Shown in pieces: positions 17,221 to 33,899 of a DNA stretch of 64,000 nt (its first letter is position 1; every line of letters starts with the position of its first letter). The notes beneath the pieces were generated by a model that saw only the letters and a program-made list of their open reading frames with translations, had not been told where the DNA came from and did no database searches. A program made the translations under genes and the position numbers. The stretch lies in assembly GCF_051014685.1 (NCBI RefSeq), contig NW_027478420.1:744001-808000 (forward strand). The letters run 5' to 3'. Source of the stretch: Ptiloglossa arizonensis. Lineage: Eukaryota; Arthropoda; Insecta; Hymenoptera; Colletidae.

Positions 17221-20200
17221 GTGTAACGTATAATGTATTATGTACAACCTATAACGTCTCATGTTTAACGTTGAACGTATATCGTATAACGTATAATGTA
17301 TAGCGTATAACGCATAACGTATAACATATAACGTATAACGTATAACGTATAACGTATAACGTATAACGTATAACGTATAACGTATAACGTATAACGTATA
17401 ACGTATAACGTATAACGTATAACGTATAACGTATAACGTATAACGTATAACGTATAACGTATAACGTATAACGTATAACGTATAACGTATAACGTATAAC
17501 GTATAACGTATAACGTATAACGTATAACGTATAACGTATAACGTATAACGTATAACGTATAACGTATAACGTATAACGTATAACGTATAACGTAGAACGT
17601 ATAACGTATAACGTATAACGTATAACGTATAACGTATAATGTATAACGTATAACGTATAACGTATAATGTATAACGTATAACGTATAACGTATAACGTAT
17701 AACGTATAACGTATAACGTATAACGTATAACGTACAACGAACAACGTAAAACGTATAACGTATATCCTATAACGCATAACGTATATCCTATAACGCATAA
17801 CGTATAGCGTATAACGCATAACGTATACCGTATAACGTATAACGTATAACGTATAACGTGTAACGTATAATGTATTATGTATAACCTATAACGTCTCATG
17901 TATAACGTATAGCGTATAACGCATAACGTATAACGTATAACGTATAACGTATAACGTATAACGTATAACGTATAACGTATAACGTATAACGTATAACGTA
18001 TAACGTATAACGTATAACGTATAACGTATAACGTAAAACGTATACCGTATAACGTATAACGTATAACGTATAACGAATAACGTATAACGTATAACGTATA
18101 ACGTGTAACGTATAACGTATAACGTATAACGTATAACGTATAACGTATAACGTATAACGTATAACGTATAACGTATAACGTATAACGCATAACGTATACC
18201 GTATAACGTATAACGTATAACGTATAACGTATAACGTATAACGTGTAACGTGTAACGTCTAACGTATAACGTATAACGTATAACGTACAACGTATAACGT
18301 ATAACGTATAACGCATAACGTATACCGTATAACGTATAACGTATAACGTATAACGTGTAACGTATAATGTATTATGTATAACCTATAACGTCTCATGTAT
18401 AACGTATAGCGTATAACGCATAACGTATAACGTATAACGTATAACGTATAACGTATAACGTATAACGTATAACGTATAACGTATAACGTATAACGTATAA
18501 CGTATAACGTATAACGAATAACGTATAACGTAAAACGTATACCGTATAACGTATAACGTATAACGTATAACGAATAACGTATAACGTATAACGTATAACG
18601 TGTAACGTATAACGTATAACGTGTAACGTATAATGTATTATGTATAACGTATAACGTATAACGTATAACGTATAACGTATAACGTATAACGTATAACGTA
18701 TAACGTATATCGTATAACGTGTAACGTATAACGTATAACGTATAACGTATAACGTATAACGTATAACGTATAACGTATAACGTATAACGTATAACGTGTA
18801 ACGTATATCGTATAACGCATAACGTATAACGTATAACGTGTAACGAAGAACGTATAACGAATAACGTAAAACGTATGACGTATTACATATTACGTATAAC
18901 GTGTAGCGTATAACGTATGACGTATAACGTATAACGTATAACGTATAACGTATAACGTATAACGTGTAACGTATAATGTATTATGTATAACGTATAACGT
19001 ATAACGTATAACGTATAACGTATAACGTATAACGTATAACGTATAACGTATATCGTATAACGTGTAACGTATAACGTATAACGTATAACGGATAACGTAT
19101 AACGTATAACGTATAACGTATAACGTATAACGTATAACGTATAACGTATAACGTATAACGTACAACGTACAACGTATAACGTATAACGTATAACGTATAA
19201 CCTATAATGTATAATATATAACGTATAACGTATAACGTACAACGTATAACGTATAACGTATATCCTATAACGCATAACGTATATGCAATAACGCATAACG
19301 TATAGCGTGTAACGCATAACGTATACCCTATAACGTATAACGTATTACGTATAAACTATATCGTCTAACATATAACGCATAACGTATATCGTATAACGTA
19401 TAACGTATAACGTATAACGTATAACGTATAACGTATAACGTATAACGTATAACGAATTACGTATTACATATTACATATAACGTTTAACGTACAACGTATA
19501 ACGTATAACATATAACGTCTAAAGTTTAACGTATAACGTATAACGTATAACGTATAACATATAACGTATTACGTATATCGTATAACGTATAACGTATAAC
19601 GTATAACGTATAACGTATAACGTATAACGTATTACATATTACATAAAACGTATAACGTACAACGTATAACGTATAACGTATATCCTATAACGCATAACGT
19701 ATATCCTATAACGCATAACGTATAGCGTGTAACGCATAACGTATACCGTATAACGTATAACGTATAACGTATAACGTATAACGTATAACGCATAACGTAT
19801 AACGTATAACGTGTAACGAAGTACGTATAACGAATAACGTAAAACGTATGACGTATTACATATTACCTATAACGTGTAGCGTATAACGTATGACGTATAA
19901 CGTATAACGTATAACGTATAACGTATAACGTGTAACGTATAATGTATTATGTATAACCTATAACGACTAATGTATAACGTATAACGTATAACGTATAACG
20001 TATAACGTATAACGTATAACGTATAACGTATATCCTATAACGCATAACGTATATGTTATAACGCATAACGTATAGCGTGTAACGCATAACGTATACCGTA
20101 TAACGTATAACGTATAACGTATAACGTATAACGTATGACGTATAACGTATAACGTATAACGTATAACGTATAACGAATAACGTATAACGTATAACGTATA

Positions 20201-22380
20201 ACGTATAACGTATAACGTATAACGTATAACGTATAACGCATAACGTATAACGCATAACGTACAACGTATAACGTATAGCGTATAACGTACAACGTATAAC
20301 GTATAACGTATAACGTATAACGTATGACGTATAACGTATAACGTATAACGTATAACGTATAACGTATAACGTATAACGTATAACGTATAACGTATAACGT
20401 ATAACGTATAACGTATAACGTATATAGTATAACGTATAACGTATAACGCATAACGTATAGCGTATAACGCATAACGTATAACGTATAACGTATAACGTAT
20501 AACGTATAACGTATAACGTATAACGTATAACGTATAACGTATAACGTATAACGTATAACGTATAACGTATAACGTATAACGTATATAGTATAACGTATAA
20601 CGTATAACGTATAACGTATAACGTATAACGTATAACGCATAACGAATAACGCATATCGTGTAACGTATAACGTATAACGTATAACGTATAACGTATAACG
20701 TATAACGTGTAACGTATAACGTATAACGTATAACGTATAACGTATAACGTATAACGTATAACGTATAACGTATAACGTATAACGTATAACGTATAACGTA
20801 TAACGTATAACGTATAAAGTATAACGTATAACGTATAACGTATAACGTATAACGTATAACGTATAACGTATAACCTATAACGTATAACGTGTAACGTATA
20901 ATGTATTATGTACAACCTATAACGTCTCATGTTTAACGTTGAACGTATATCGTATAACGTATAATGTATAGCGTATAACGCATAACGTATAACATATAAC
21001 GTATAACGTATAACGTATAACGTATAACGTATAACGTATAACGTATAACGTATAACGTATAACGTATAACGTATAACGTATAACGTATAACGTATAACGT
21101 ATAACGTATAACGTATAACGTATAACGTATAACGTATAACGTATAACGTATAACGTATAACGTATAACGTATAACGTATAACGTATAACGTATAACGTAT
21201 AACGAATAACGTATAACGTATAACGTATAACGTATAACGTATAACGTATAACGTATAACGTATAACGTATAACGTATAACGTATAACGTAGAACGCATAA
21301 CGTATAACGTATAACGTATAACGTATAACGTATAATGTATAACGTATAACGTATAACGTATAACGTATAACGTATAACGTATAACGTATAACGTATAACG
21401 TATAACGTATAACGTATAACGTATAACGTACAACGAACAACGTAAAACGTATAACGTATATCCTATAACGCATAACGTATATCCTATAACGCATAACGTA
21501 TAGCGTATAACGCATAACGTATACCGTATAACGTATAACGTATAACGTATAACGTGTAACGTATAATGTATTATGTATAACCTATAACGTCTCATGTATA
21601 ACGTATAGCGTATAACGCATAACGTATAACGTATAACGTATAACGTATAACGTATAACGTATAACGTATAACGTATAACGTATAACGTATAACGTATAAC
21701 GTATAACGTATAACGTATAACGTATAACGTATAACGTAAAACGTATACCGTATAACGTATAACGTATAACGTATAACGAATAACGTATAACGTATAACGT
21801 ATAACGTGTAACGTATAACGTATAACGTATAACGTATAACGTATAACGTATAACGTATAACGTATAACGTATAACGTATAACGTATAACGCATAACGTAT
21901 ACCGTATAACGTATAACGTATAACGTATAACGTATAACGTATAACGTGTAACGTGTAACGTCTAACGTATAACGTATAACGTATAACGTACAACGTATAA
22001 CGTATAACGTATAACGCATAACGTATACCGTATAACGTATAACGTATAACGTATAACGTGTAACGTATAATGTATTATGTATAACCTATAACGTCTCATG
22101 TATAACGTATAGCGTATAACGCATAACGTATAACGTATAACGTATAACGTATAACGTATAACGTATAACGAATAACGTATAACGTATAACGTATAACGTA
22201 TAACGTATAACGTATAACGAATAACGTATAACGTAAAACGTATACCGTATAACGTATAACGTATAACGTATAACGAATAACGTATAACGTATAACGTATA
22301 ACGTGTAACGTATAACGTATAACGTATAACGTATAACGTATAACGTATAACGTATAACGTATATCGCATAACGCATAACG
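17220..22380. repeat. 3,668-bp higher-order repeat segment
   Basis: The string TACAACCTATAACGTCTCATG followed by TTTAACGTTGAACG occurs at 17,258 and 20,926 (offset 3,668 bp, 524 units), each followed by about 1.1-1.4 kb with the same variant order. It also occurs at 4,553, 12,705 bp upstream of the first copy. Between the copies lie blocks around 18,840-19,980 that match 12.0-12.7 kb. Canonical runs differ in length between copies by whole units. Confidence 0.82.
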
Positions 22381-24029
22381 TATAACGTATAACGTGTAAC
22401 GAAGAACGTATAACGAATAACGTAAAACGTATGACGTATTACATATTACGTATAACGTGTAGCGTATAACGTATAACATATAACGTATAACGTATAACGT
22501 ATAACGTATAACGTATAACGTATAACGTATAACGTATAACGTATAACGTATAACGTATAACGCATAACGTATAACGTATAACGTGTAACGAAGAACGTAT
22601 AACGAATAACGTAAAACGTATGACGTATTACATATTACCTATAACGTGTAGCGTATAACGTATGACGTATAACGTATAACGTATAACGTATAACGTATAA
22701 CGTATAACGTATAACGTATAACGTGTAACGTATAATGTATTATGTATAACCTATAACGTCTAATGTATAACGTATAACGTATAACGTATAACGTATAACG
22801 TATAACGTATAACGTATAGCGTATTACGTATAACCTATAACGTCTAACGTATAACGTATAATATATATCGTATAACGTATAACGTGTTACGTATAACGTA
22901 TAGCGTATAACGTATAACGTATTACGTATTACATATTACATATAACGTATAACGTACAACGTATAACGTATAACATATAACGTCTAAAGTTTAACGTATA
23001 ACGTATAACGTATAACGTATAACGCATAACGTATAACGTATAACGTGTAACGAAGAACGTATAACGAATAACGTAAAACGTATGACGTATTACATATTAC
23101 CTATAACGTGTAGCGTATAACGTATGACGTATAACGTATAACGTATAACGTATAACGTATAACGTGTAACGTATAATGTATTATGTATAACCCATAACGT
23201 CTAATGTATAACGTATAACGTATAACGTATAATGTATAACGTATAACGCATAACGTATTACATATAACGTATATCGTATAACGTATAACGTATAACGTAT
23301 AACGTATTACGTATATCGTATAACGTATAACGTATAACGTATAACGTATAACGTATAACGTATTACATATTACATAAAACGTATAACGTACAACGTATAA
23401 CGTATAACGTATTACGTATTACATATTACATATAACGTATAACGTACAACGTATAACGTATAACATATAACGTCTAAAGTTTAACGTATAACGTATAACG
23501 TATAACGTATAACGTATAACGTATTATGTATAACGTATAGCGTATAACGTATAACGTATTACGTATTACATATTACATATAACGTATAACGTACAACGTA
23601 TAACGTATAACGTATATCCTATAACGCATAACGTATATCCTATAACGCATAACGTATAGCGTATAACGCATAACGTTTAACGTATAACGTATAACGTATA
23701 ACGTATAACGTATAACGTATATCGTATAACGTATAACGTTTAACGTATAACGTATAACGTATAAGGTATTACATATTACATAAAACGTATAACGTACAAC
23801 GTATAACGTATAACGTATATCCTATAACGCATAACGTATATCCTATAACGCATAACGTATAGCGTGTAACGCATAACGTATACCGTATAACGTATAACGT
23901 ATAACGTATAACGTATAACGTATAACGTATAACGTATTACATATTACGTATAACGTAATACGTACGACGTATAACGTATAACATATAACGTCTAACGTTT
24001 AATGTATAACGTATAACGTATGACGTATA

Positions 24030-24110
24030 ACGTGTAACGTATAACGTGTAACGTATAACGTGTAACGTATAACGTGTAACGTATAACGTGTAACGTATAA
24101 CGTGTAACGT
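24030..24110. repeat. 14-bp dimer run (GTGTAAC GTATAAC), 6 copies
   Basis: GTGTAAC alternates strictly with GTATAAC for six dimers, making the local period 14 bp rather than 7. Its homologue at 29,360-29,507 has eleven dimers. Other six-dimer runs lie at 43,105-43,180 and 47,402-47,475. Confidence 0.88.
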
Positions 24111-27100
24111 ATAACGTATAACGTATAACGTATAACGTATAACGTATAACGTATAACGTATAACGTATAACGTATAACGTATAACGCATAACGTATAACG
24201 TATAACGTGTAACGAAGAACGTATAACGAATAACGTAAAACGTATGACGTATTACATATTACGTATAACGTGTATCGTATAACGTATGACGTATAACGTA
24301 TAACGTATAACGTATAACGTATAACGTGTAACGTATAATGCATTATGTATAACCTATAACGTCTAATGTATAACGTATAACGTATATCGTATAACGTATA
24401 ATGTATAACGTATAACGCATAACGTATTACATATAACGTGTAACGTATAACGTATAACGTATAACGTATAACGTATAACGTATAACGTATAACGTATAAC
24501 GTATAACGTATAACGTATAACGTATAACGTATAACGTATAACGTATAACGTATAACGTATAACGTATAACGTATAACGTATGACGTATCACGTATAAGGT
24601 ATGACCGATAACGTATACCGTATAACGTATAACGTATAACGTATAACGTATAACGTATAACGTACAGCGTATTACGTATAACCTATAACGTCTAACGTAT
24701 AACGTATAACGTATATCGTATAACGTATAACGTGTTACGTATAACGTATAGCGTATAACGTATAACGTATTACGTATTACATATTACATATAACGTATAA
24801 CGTACAACGTATAACGTATAACGTATATCCTATAACGCATAACGTATATCCTATAACGCATAACGTATAGCGTATAACGCATAACGTATACCGTATAACG
24901 TATAACGTATAACGTTTAACGTATAACGTATAACGTATAACGTATAACGTATAACGTATATCGTATAACGTATAACGTATAACGTATAACGTATAACGTA
25001 TAACGTATAACATATTACATAAAACGTATAACGTACAACGTATAACGTATAACGTATATCCTATAACGCATAACGTATATCCTATAACGCATAACGTATA
25101 GCGTGTAACGCATAACGTATACCGTATAACGTATAACGTATAACGTATAACGTATAACGTATAACGTATTACATATTACGTATAACGTAATACGTACGAC
25201 GTATAACGTATAACATATAACGTCTAACGTTTAATGTATAACGTATAACGTATGACGTATAGCGTACAACGTATAACGTATATCCGATAACGCATAACGT
25301 ATAGCGTATAACGCATAACGTATACCGTATAACGTATAACTTATAACGTATAACGTATAACGTATAACGTATAACGTTTAACGTATAACGTATAACGTAT
25401 AACGTATAACGTATAACGTATATCGTATAACGTATAACGTATAACGTATAACGTATAACGTATAACGTATTACATATTACATAAAACGTATAACGTACAA
25501 CGTATAACGTATAACGTATATCCTATAACGCATAACGTATATCCTATAACGCATAACGTATAGCGTGTAATGCATAACGTATACCGTATAACGTATAACG
25601 TATAACGTATAACGTATAACGTATAACGTATAACGTATTACATATTACGTATAACGTAATACGTACGACGTATAACGTATAACATATAACGTCTAACGTT
25701 TAATGTATAACGTATAACGTATAACGTATAGCGTACAACGTATAACGTATATCCGATAACGCATAACGTATAGCGTATAACGCATAACGTATACCGTATA
25801 ACGTATTACGTATAACGTATAACGTATAACGTATAACGTATAAGGTATAACGTATAACGTATAACGTATAACGCATAACGTATAACGCATAACGTATAAC
25901 GTATAACGTGTAACGTATAACCTATAGCGTACAACGTATAACGTATAACGTATATCCGATAACGCATAACGTATATCCTATAACGCATAACGTATATCCT
26001 ATAACGCATAACGTATAGCGTGTAACGCATAACGTATACCGTATAACGTATTACGTATAACGTATAACGTATAACGTATAACGTATAAGGTATAACGTAT
26101 AACGTATAACGTATAACGCATAACGTATAACGCATAACGTATAACGTATAACGTGTAACGTATAACCTATAGCGTACAACGTATAACGTATAACGTATAT
26201 CCGATAACGCATAACGTATAGCGTATAACTCATAACGTATACCGTATAACGTATAACGTATAACGTATAACGTATAACGTATAACGTATAACGTATAACG
26301 TATAACGTATAACGTATCACGTATAACGTATAAGGTATAACGTATAACGTATAACGTATAACGCATAACGTATATCGCATAACGTATAACGTATAACGTG
26401 TAACGTATAACGTATAACGTATAACGTATAACGTATAACGTATAACGTATAACGTATAACGTATAACGCATAACGTATAACGTATAACGGGTAACGAAGA
26501 ACGTATAACGAATAACGTAGAACGTATGACGTATTACGTATTACGTATAACGTGTAGCGTATAACGTATGACGTATAACGTATAACGTATAACGTGTTAC
26601 GTATAACGTATAGCGTATAACGTATAACGTATTACGTATTACATATTACATATAACGTATAACGTACAACGTATAACGTATAACGTATATCCTATAACGC
26701 ATAACGTATATCCTATAACGCATAACGTATAGCGTATAACGCATAACGTATACCGTATAACGTATAACGTATAACGTATAACGTTTAACGTATAACGTAT
26801 AACGTATAACGTATAACGTATAACGTATAACGTATATCGTATAACGTATAACGTATAACGTATAACGTATAACGTATAACGTATTACATATTACATAAAA
26901 CGTATAACGTACAACGTATAACGTATAACGTATATCCTATAACGCATAACGTATATCCTATAACGCATAACGTATAGCGTGTAACGCATAACGTATACCG
27001 TATAACGTATAACGTATAACGTATAACGTATAACGTATAACGTATAACGTATTACATATAACGTATAATGTAAAACGTACGACGTATAACGTATAACATA

Positions 27101-29357
27101 TAACGTCTAACGTTTAATGTATAACGTATAACGTATAACGTATAGCGTACAACGTATAACGTATATCCGATAACGCATAACGTATAGCGTATAACGCATA
27201 ACGTATACCGTATAACGTATAACGTATAACGTATAACGTATAACGTATAACGTATAACGTATAACGTATAACGTATAACGTATAACGTATAACGTATAAC
27301 GTATAACGTATAACGTATAACGTATAACGTATAACGTATAACGTATAAGGTATAACGTATAACGTATAACGTATAACGTATAACGTATAACGTATAACGT
27401 ATAACGTATAACGTATAACGCATAACGTATAACGTATAACGGGTAACGAAGAACGTATAACGAATAACGTAGAACGTATGACGTATTACGTATTACGTAT
27501 AACGTGTAGCGTATAACGTATGACGTATAACGTATAACGTATAACGTGTTACGTATAACGTATAGCGTATAACGTATAACGTATTACGTATTACATATTA
27601 CATATAACGTATAACGTACAACGTATAACGTATAACGTATATCCTATAACGCATAACGTATATCCTATAACGCATAACGTATAGCGTATAACGCATAACG
27701 TATACCGTATAACGTATAACGTATAACGTATAACGTTTAACGTATAACGTATAACGTATAACGTATAACGTATAACGTATAACGTATATCGTATAACGTA
27801 TAACGTATAACGTATAACGTATAACGTATAACGTATTACATATTACATAAAACGTATAACGTACAACGTATAACGTATAACGTATATCCTATAACGCATA
27901 ACGTATATCCTATAACGCATAACGTATAGCGTGTAACGCATAACGTATACCGTATAACGTATAACGTATAACGTATAACGTATAACGTATTACATATAAC
28001 GTATAATGTAAAACGTACGACGTATAACGTATAACATATAACGTCTAACGTTTAATGTATAACGTATAACGTATAACGTATAGCGTACAACGTATAACGT
28101 ATATCCGATAACGCATAACGTATAGCGTATAACGCATAACGTATACCGTATAACGTATAACGTATAACGTATAACGTATAACGTATAACGTATAACGTAT
28201 AACGTATAACGTATAACGTATAACGTATAAGGTATAACGTATAACGTATAACGTATAACGCATAACGTATAACGCATAACGTATAACGTATAAAGTGTAA
28301 CGTATAACCTATGGCGTACAACGTATAACGTATAACGTATATCCGATAACGCATAACGTATAGCGTATAACGCATAACGTATACCGTATAACGTATAACG
28401 TATAACGTATAACGTATAACGTATAACGTATAACGTATAACGTATAACGTATAACGTATAACGTATAACGTATAAGGTATAACGTATAACGTATAACGTA
28501 TAACGCATAACGTATAACGCATAACGTATAACGTATAACGTGTAACGTATCACGTATAACGTATAACGTATAACGCATAACGTATATCCTATAACGCATA
28601 ACGTGTAGCGTGTAACGCATAACGTATACCGTATAACGTATAACGTATAACGTATAACGTATAAGGTATAACGTATAACGTATAACGTATAACGCATAAC
28701 GTATAACGTAGAACGTATGACGTATTACGTATTACGTATAACGTGTAGCGTATAACGTATGACGTATAACGTATAACGTATAACGTGTTACGTATAACGT
28801 ATAGCGTATAACGTATAACGTATTACGTATTACATATTACATATAACGTATAACGTACAACGTATAACGTATAACGTATATCCTATAACGCATAACGTAT
28901 ATCCTATAACGCACAACGTATAGCGTATAACGCATAACGTATACCGTATAACGTATAACGTATAACGTATAACGTTTAACGTATAACGTATAACGTATAA
29001 CGTATAACGTATAACGTATAACGTATATCGTATAACGTATAACGTATAACGTATAACGTATAACGTATAACGTATTACATATTACATAAAACGTATAACG
29101 TACAACGTATAACGTATAACGTATATCCTATAACGCATAACGTATATCCTATAACGCATAACGTATAGCGTGTAACGCATAACGTATACCGTATAACGTA
29201 TAACGTATAACGTATAACGTATCACGTATAACGTATAAGGTATAACGTATAACGTATAACGTATAACGCATAACGTATAACGCATAACGTATAACGTATA
29301 ACGTATAACGTATAACGTATAACGTATAACGTATAACGTATAACGTATAACGTATAA

Positions 29358-29510
29358 CGTGTAACGTATAACGTGTAACGTATAACGTGTAACGTATAAC
29401 GTGTAACGTATAACGTGTAACGTATAACGTGTAACGTATAACGTGTAACGTATAACGTGTAACGTATAACGTGTAACGTATAACGTGTAACGTATAACGT
29501 GTAACGTATA
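29358..29510. repeat. 14-bp dimer run (GTGTAAC GTATAAC), 11 copies
   Basis: This is the longest alternating GTGTAAC/GTATAAC run seen in the window, eleven dimers. It occupies the position homologous to the six-dimer run at 24,030, which indicates expansion (or contraction in the other copy) by whole 14-bp dimers. Confidence 0.88.
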
Positions 29511-32500
29511 ACGTATAACGTATAACGTATAACGTATTACGTATAACGTATAACGTATAACGTATAACGTATAACGTATAACGCATAACGTATAACGTAT
29601 AACGTGTAACGAAGAACGTATAACGAATAACGTAAAACGTATGACGTATTACATATTACGTATAACGTGTATCGTATAACGTATGACGTATAACGTATAA
29701 CGCATAACGTATAACGTATAACGTGTAACGTATAATGCATTATGTATAACCTATAACGTCTAATGTATAACGTATAACGTATAACGTATATCGTATAACG
29801 TATAATGTATAACGTATAACGCATAACGTATTACATATAACGTATAACGTATAACGTATAACGTATAACGTATAACGTATAACGTATAACGTATAACGTA
29901 TAACGTATAACGTATAACGTATAACGTATAACGTATAACGTATAACGTATAACGTATAACGTATAACGTATAACGTATAACGTATGACGTATCACGTATA
30001 AGGTATGACCGATAACGTATACCGTATAACGTATAACGTATAACGTATAACGTATAACGTACAGCGTATTACGTATAACCTATAACGTCTAACGTATAAC
30101 GTATAACGTATATCGTATAACGTATAACGTGTTACGTATAACGTATAGCGTATAACGTATAACGTATTACGTATTACAGATTACATATAACGTATAACGT
30201 ACAACGTATAACGTATAACGTATATCCTATAACGCATAACGTATATCCTATAACGCATAACGTATAGCGTATAACGCATAACGTATACCGTATAACGTAT
30301 AACGTATAACCTTTAACGTATAACGTATAACGTATAACGTATAACGTATAACGTATATCGTATAACGTATAACGTATAACGTATAACGTATAACGTATAA
30401 CGTATTACATATTACATAAAACGTATAACGTACAACGTATAACGTATAACGTATATCCTATAACGCATAACGTATATCCTATAACGCATAACGTATAGCG
30501 TGTAACGCATAACGTATACCGTATAACGTATAACGTATAACGTATAACGTATAACGTATAACGTATTACATATTACGTATAACGTAATACGTACGACGTA
30601 TAACGTATAACATATAACGTCTAACGTTTAATGTATAACGTATAACGTATGACGTATAGCGTACAACGTATAACGTATATCCGATAACGCATAACGTATA
30701 GCGTATAACGTATAACGTATATCGTATAACGTATAACGTATAACGTATAACGTATAACGTATAACGTATTACATATTACATAAAACGTATAACGTACAAC
30801 GTATAACGTATAACGTATATCCTATAACGCATAACGTATATCCTATAACGCATAACGTATAGCGTGTAACGCATAACGTATACCGTATAACGTATAACGT
30901 ATAACGTATAACGTATAACGTATAACGTATAACGTATTACATATTACGTATAACGTAATACGTACGACGTATAACGTATAACATATAACGTCTAACGTTT
31001 AATGTATAACGTATAACGTATAACGTATAGCGTACAACGTATAACGTATATCCGATAACGCATAACGTATAGCGTATAACGCATAACGTATACCGTATAA
31101 CGTATTACGTATAACGTATAACGTATAACGTATAACGTATAAGGTATAACGTATAACGTATAATGTATAACGCATAACGTATAACGCATAACGTATAACG
31201 TATAACGTGTAACGTATAACCTATAGCGTACAACGTATAACGTATAACGTATATCCGATAACGCATAACGTATAGCGTATAACTCATAACGTATACCGTA
31301 TAACGTATAACGTATAACGCATAACGTATAACGTATAACGTATAACGTATAACGTATAACGTATAACGTATAACGTATCACGTATAACGTATAAGGTATA
31401 ACGTATAACGTATAACGTATAACGCATAACGTATAACGCATAACGTATAACGTATAACGTGTAACGTATAACGTATAACGTATAACGTATAACGTATAAC
31501 GTATAACGTATAACGTATAACGCATAACGTATAACGTATAACGGGTAACGAAGAACGTATAACGAATAACGTAGAACGTATGACGTATTACGTATTACGT
31601 ATAACGTGTAGCGTATAACGTATGACGTATAACGTATAACGTATAACGTGTTACGTATAACGTATAGCGTATAACGTATAACGTATTACGTATTACATAT
31701 TACATATAACGTATAACGTACAACGTATAACGTATAACGTATATCCTATAACGCATAACGTATATCCTATAACGCATAACGTATAGCGTATAACGCATAA
31801 CGTATACCGTATAACGTATAACGTATAACGTATAACGTTTAACGTATAACGTATAACGTATAACGTATAACGTATAACGTATAACGTATATCGTATAACG
31901 TATAACGTATAACGTATAACGTATAACGTATAACGTATTACATATTACATAAAACGTATAACGTACAACGTATAACGTATAACGTATATCCTATAACGCA
32001 TAACGTATATCCTATAACGCATAACGTATAGCGTGTAACGCATAACGTATACCGTATAACGTATAACGTATAACGTATAACGTATAACGTATAACGTATA
32101 ACGTATTACATATAACGTATAACGTAAAACGTACGACGTATAACGTATAACATATAACGTCTAACGTTTAATGTATAACGTATAACGTATAACGTATAGC
32201 GTACAACGTATAACGCATATCCGATAACGCATAACGTATAGCGTATAACGCATAACGTATACCGTATAACGTATAACGTATAACGTATAACGTATAACGT
32301 ATAACGTATAACGTATAACGTATAACGTATAACGTATAACGTATAACGTATAACGTATAACGTATAAGGTATAACGTATAACGTATAACGTATAACGCAT
32401 AACGTATAACGCATAACGTATAACGTATAAAGTGTAACGTATAACCTATGGCGTACAACGTATAACGTATAACGTATATCCGATAACGCATAACGTATAG

Positions 32501-33899
32501 CGTATAACGCATAACGTATACCGTATAACGTATAACGTATAACGTATAACGTATAACGTATAACGTATAACGTATAACGTATAACGTATAACGTATAACG
32601 TATAACGTATAACGTATAACGTATAACGTATAACGTATAACGTATAACGTATATCCTATAACGCATAACGTATATCCTATAACGCATAACGTATAGCGTG
32701 TAACGCATAACGTATACCGTATAACGTATAACGTATAACGTATAACGTATAACGTATAACGTATAACGTATTACATATTACGTATAACGTAAAACGTACG
32801 ACGTATAACGTATAACATATAACGTCTAACGTTTAATGTATAACGTATAACGTATAACGTATAGCGTACAACGTATAACGTATATCCGATAACGCATAAC
32901 GTATAGCGTATAACGCATAACGTATACCGTATAACGTATAACGTATAACGTATAACGTATAACGTATAACGTATAACGTATAACGTATAACGTATAACGT
33001 ATAACGTATAACGTATAACGTATAACGTATAAGGTATAACGTATAACGTATAACGTATAACGCATAACGTATAACGCATAACGTATAACGTATAAAGTGT
33101 AACGTATAACCTATGGCGTACAACGTATAACGTATAACGTATATCCGATAACGCATAACGTATAGCGTATAACGCATAACGTATACCGTATAACGTATAA
33201 CGTATAACGTATAACGTATAACGTATAACGTATAACGTATAACGTATAACGTATAAGGTATAACGTATAACGTATAACGTATAACGCATAACGTATAACG
33301 CATAACGTATAACGTATAACGTGTAACGTATCACGTATAACGTATAACGTATAACGCATAACGTATATCCTATAACGCATAACGTGTAGCGTGTAACGCA
33401 TAACGTATACCGTATAACGTATAACGTATAACGTATAACGTATAAGGTATAACGTATAACGTATAACGTATAACGCATAACGTATAACGTATAAAGTGTA
33501 ACGTATAACCTATGGCGTACAACGTATAACGTATAACGTATATCCGATAACGCATAACTTATAGCGTATAACGCATAACGTATACCGTATAACGTATAAC
33601 GTATAACGTAAAACGCATAACGTATAACGCATAACGTATAACGTATAACGTGTAACGTATAACCTATAGCGTACAACGTATAACGTATAACGTATATCCG
33701 ATAACGCATAACGTGTAGCGTATAACGCATAACGTATACCGTATAACGTATAACGTATAACGTATAACGTATAACGTATAACGCATAACGTATAACGTAT
33801 AACTTATAACATATAACGTATAACGTATAACGTATAACGTATAACGTATAACGTATAACGTATAACGTATAACGTATAACGTATAACGCATAACGTATA

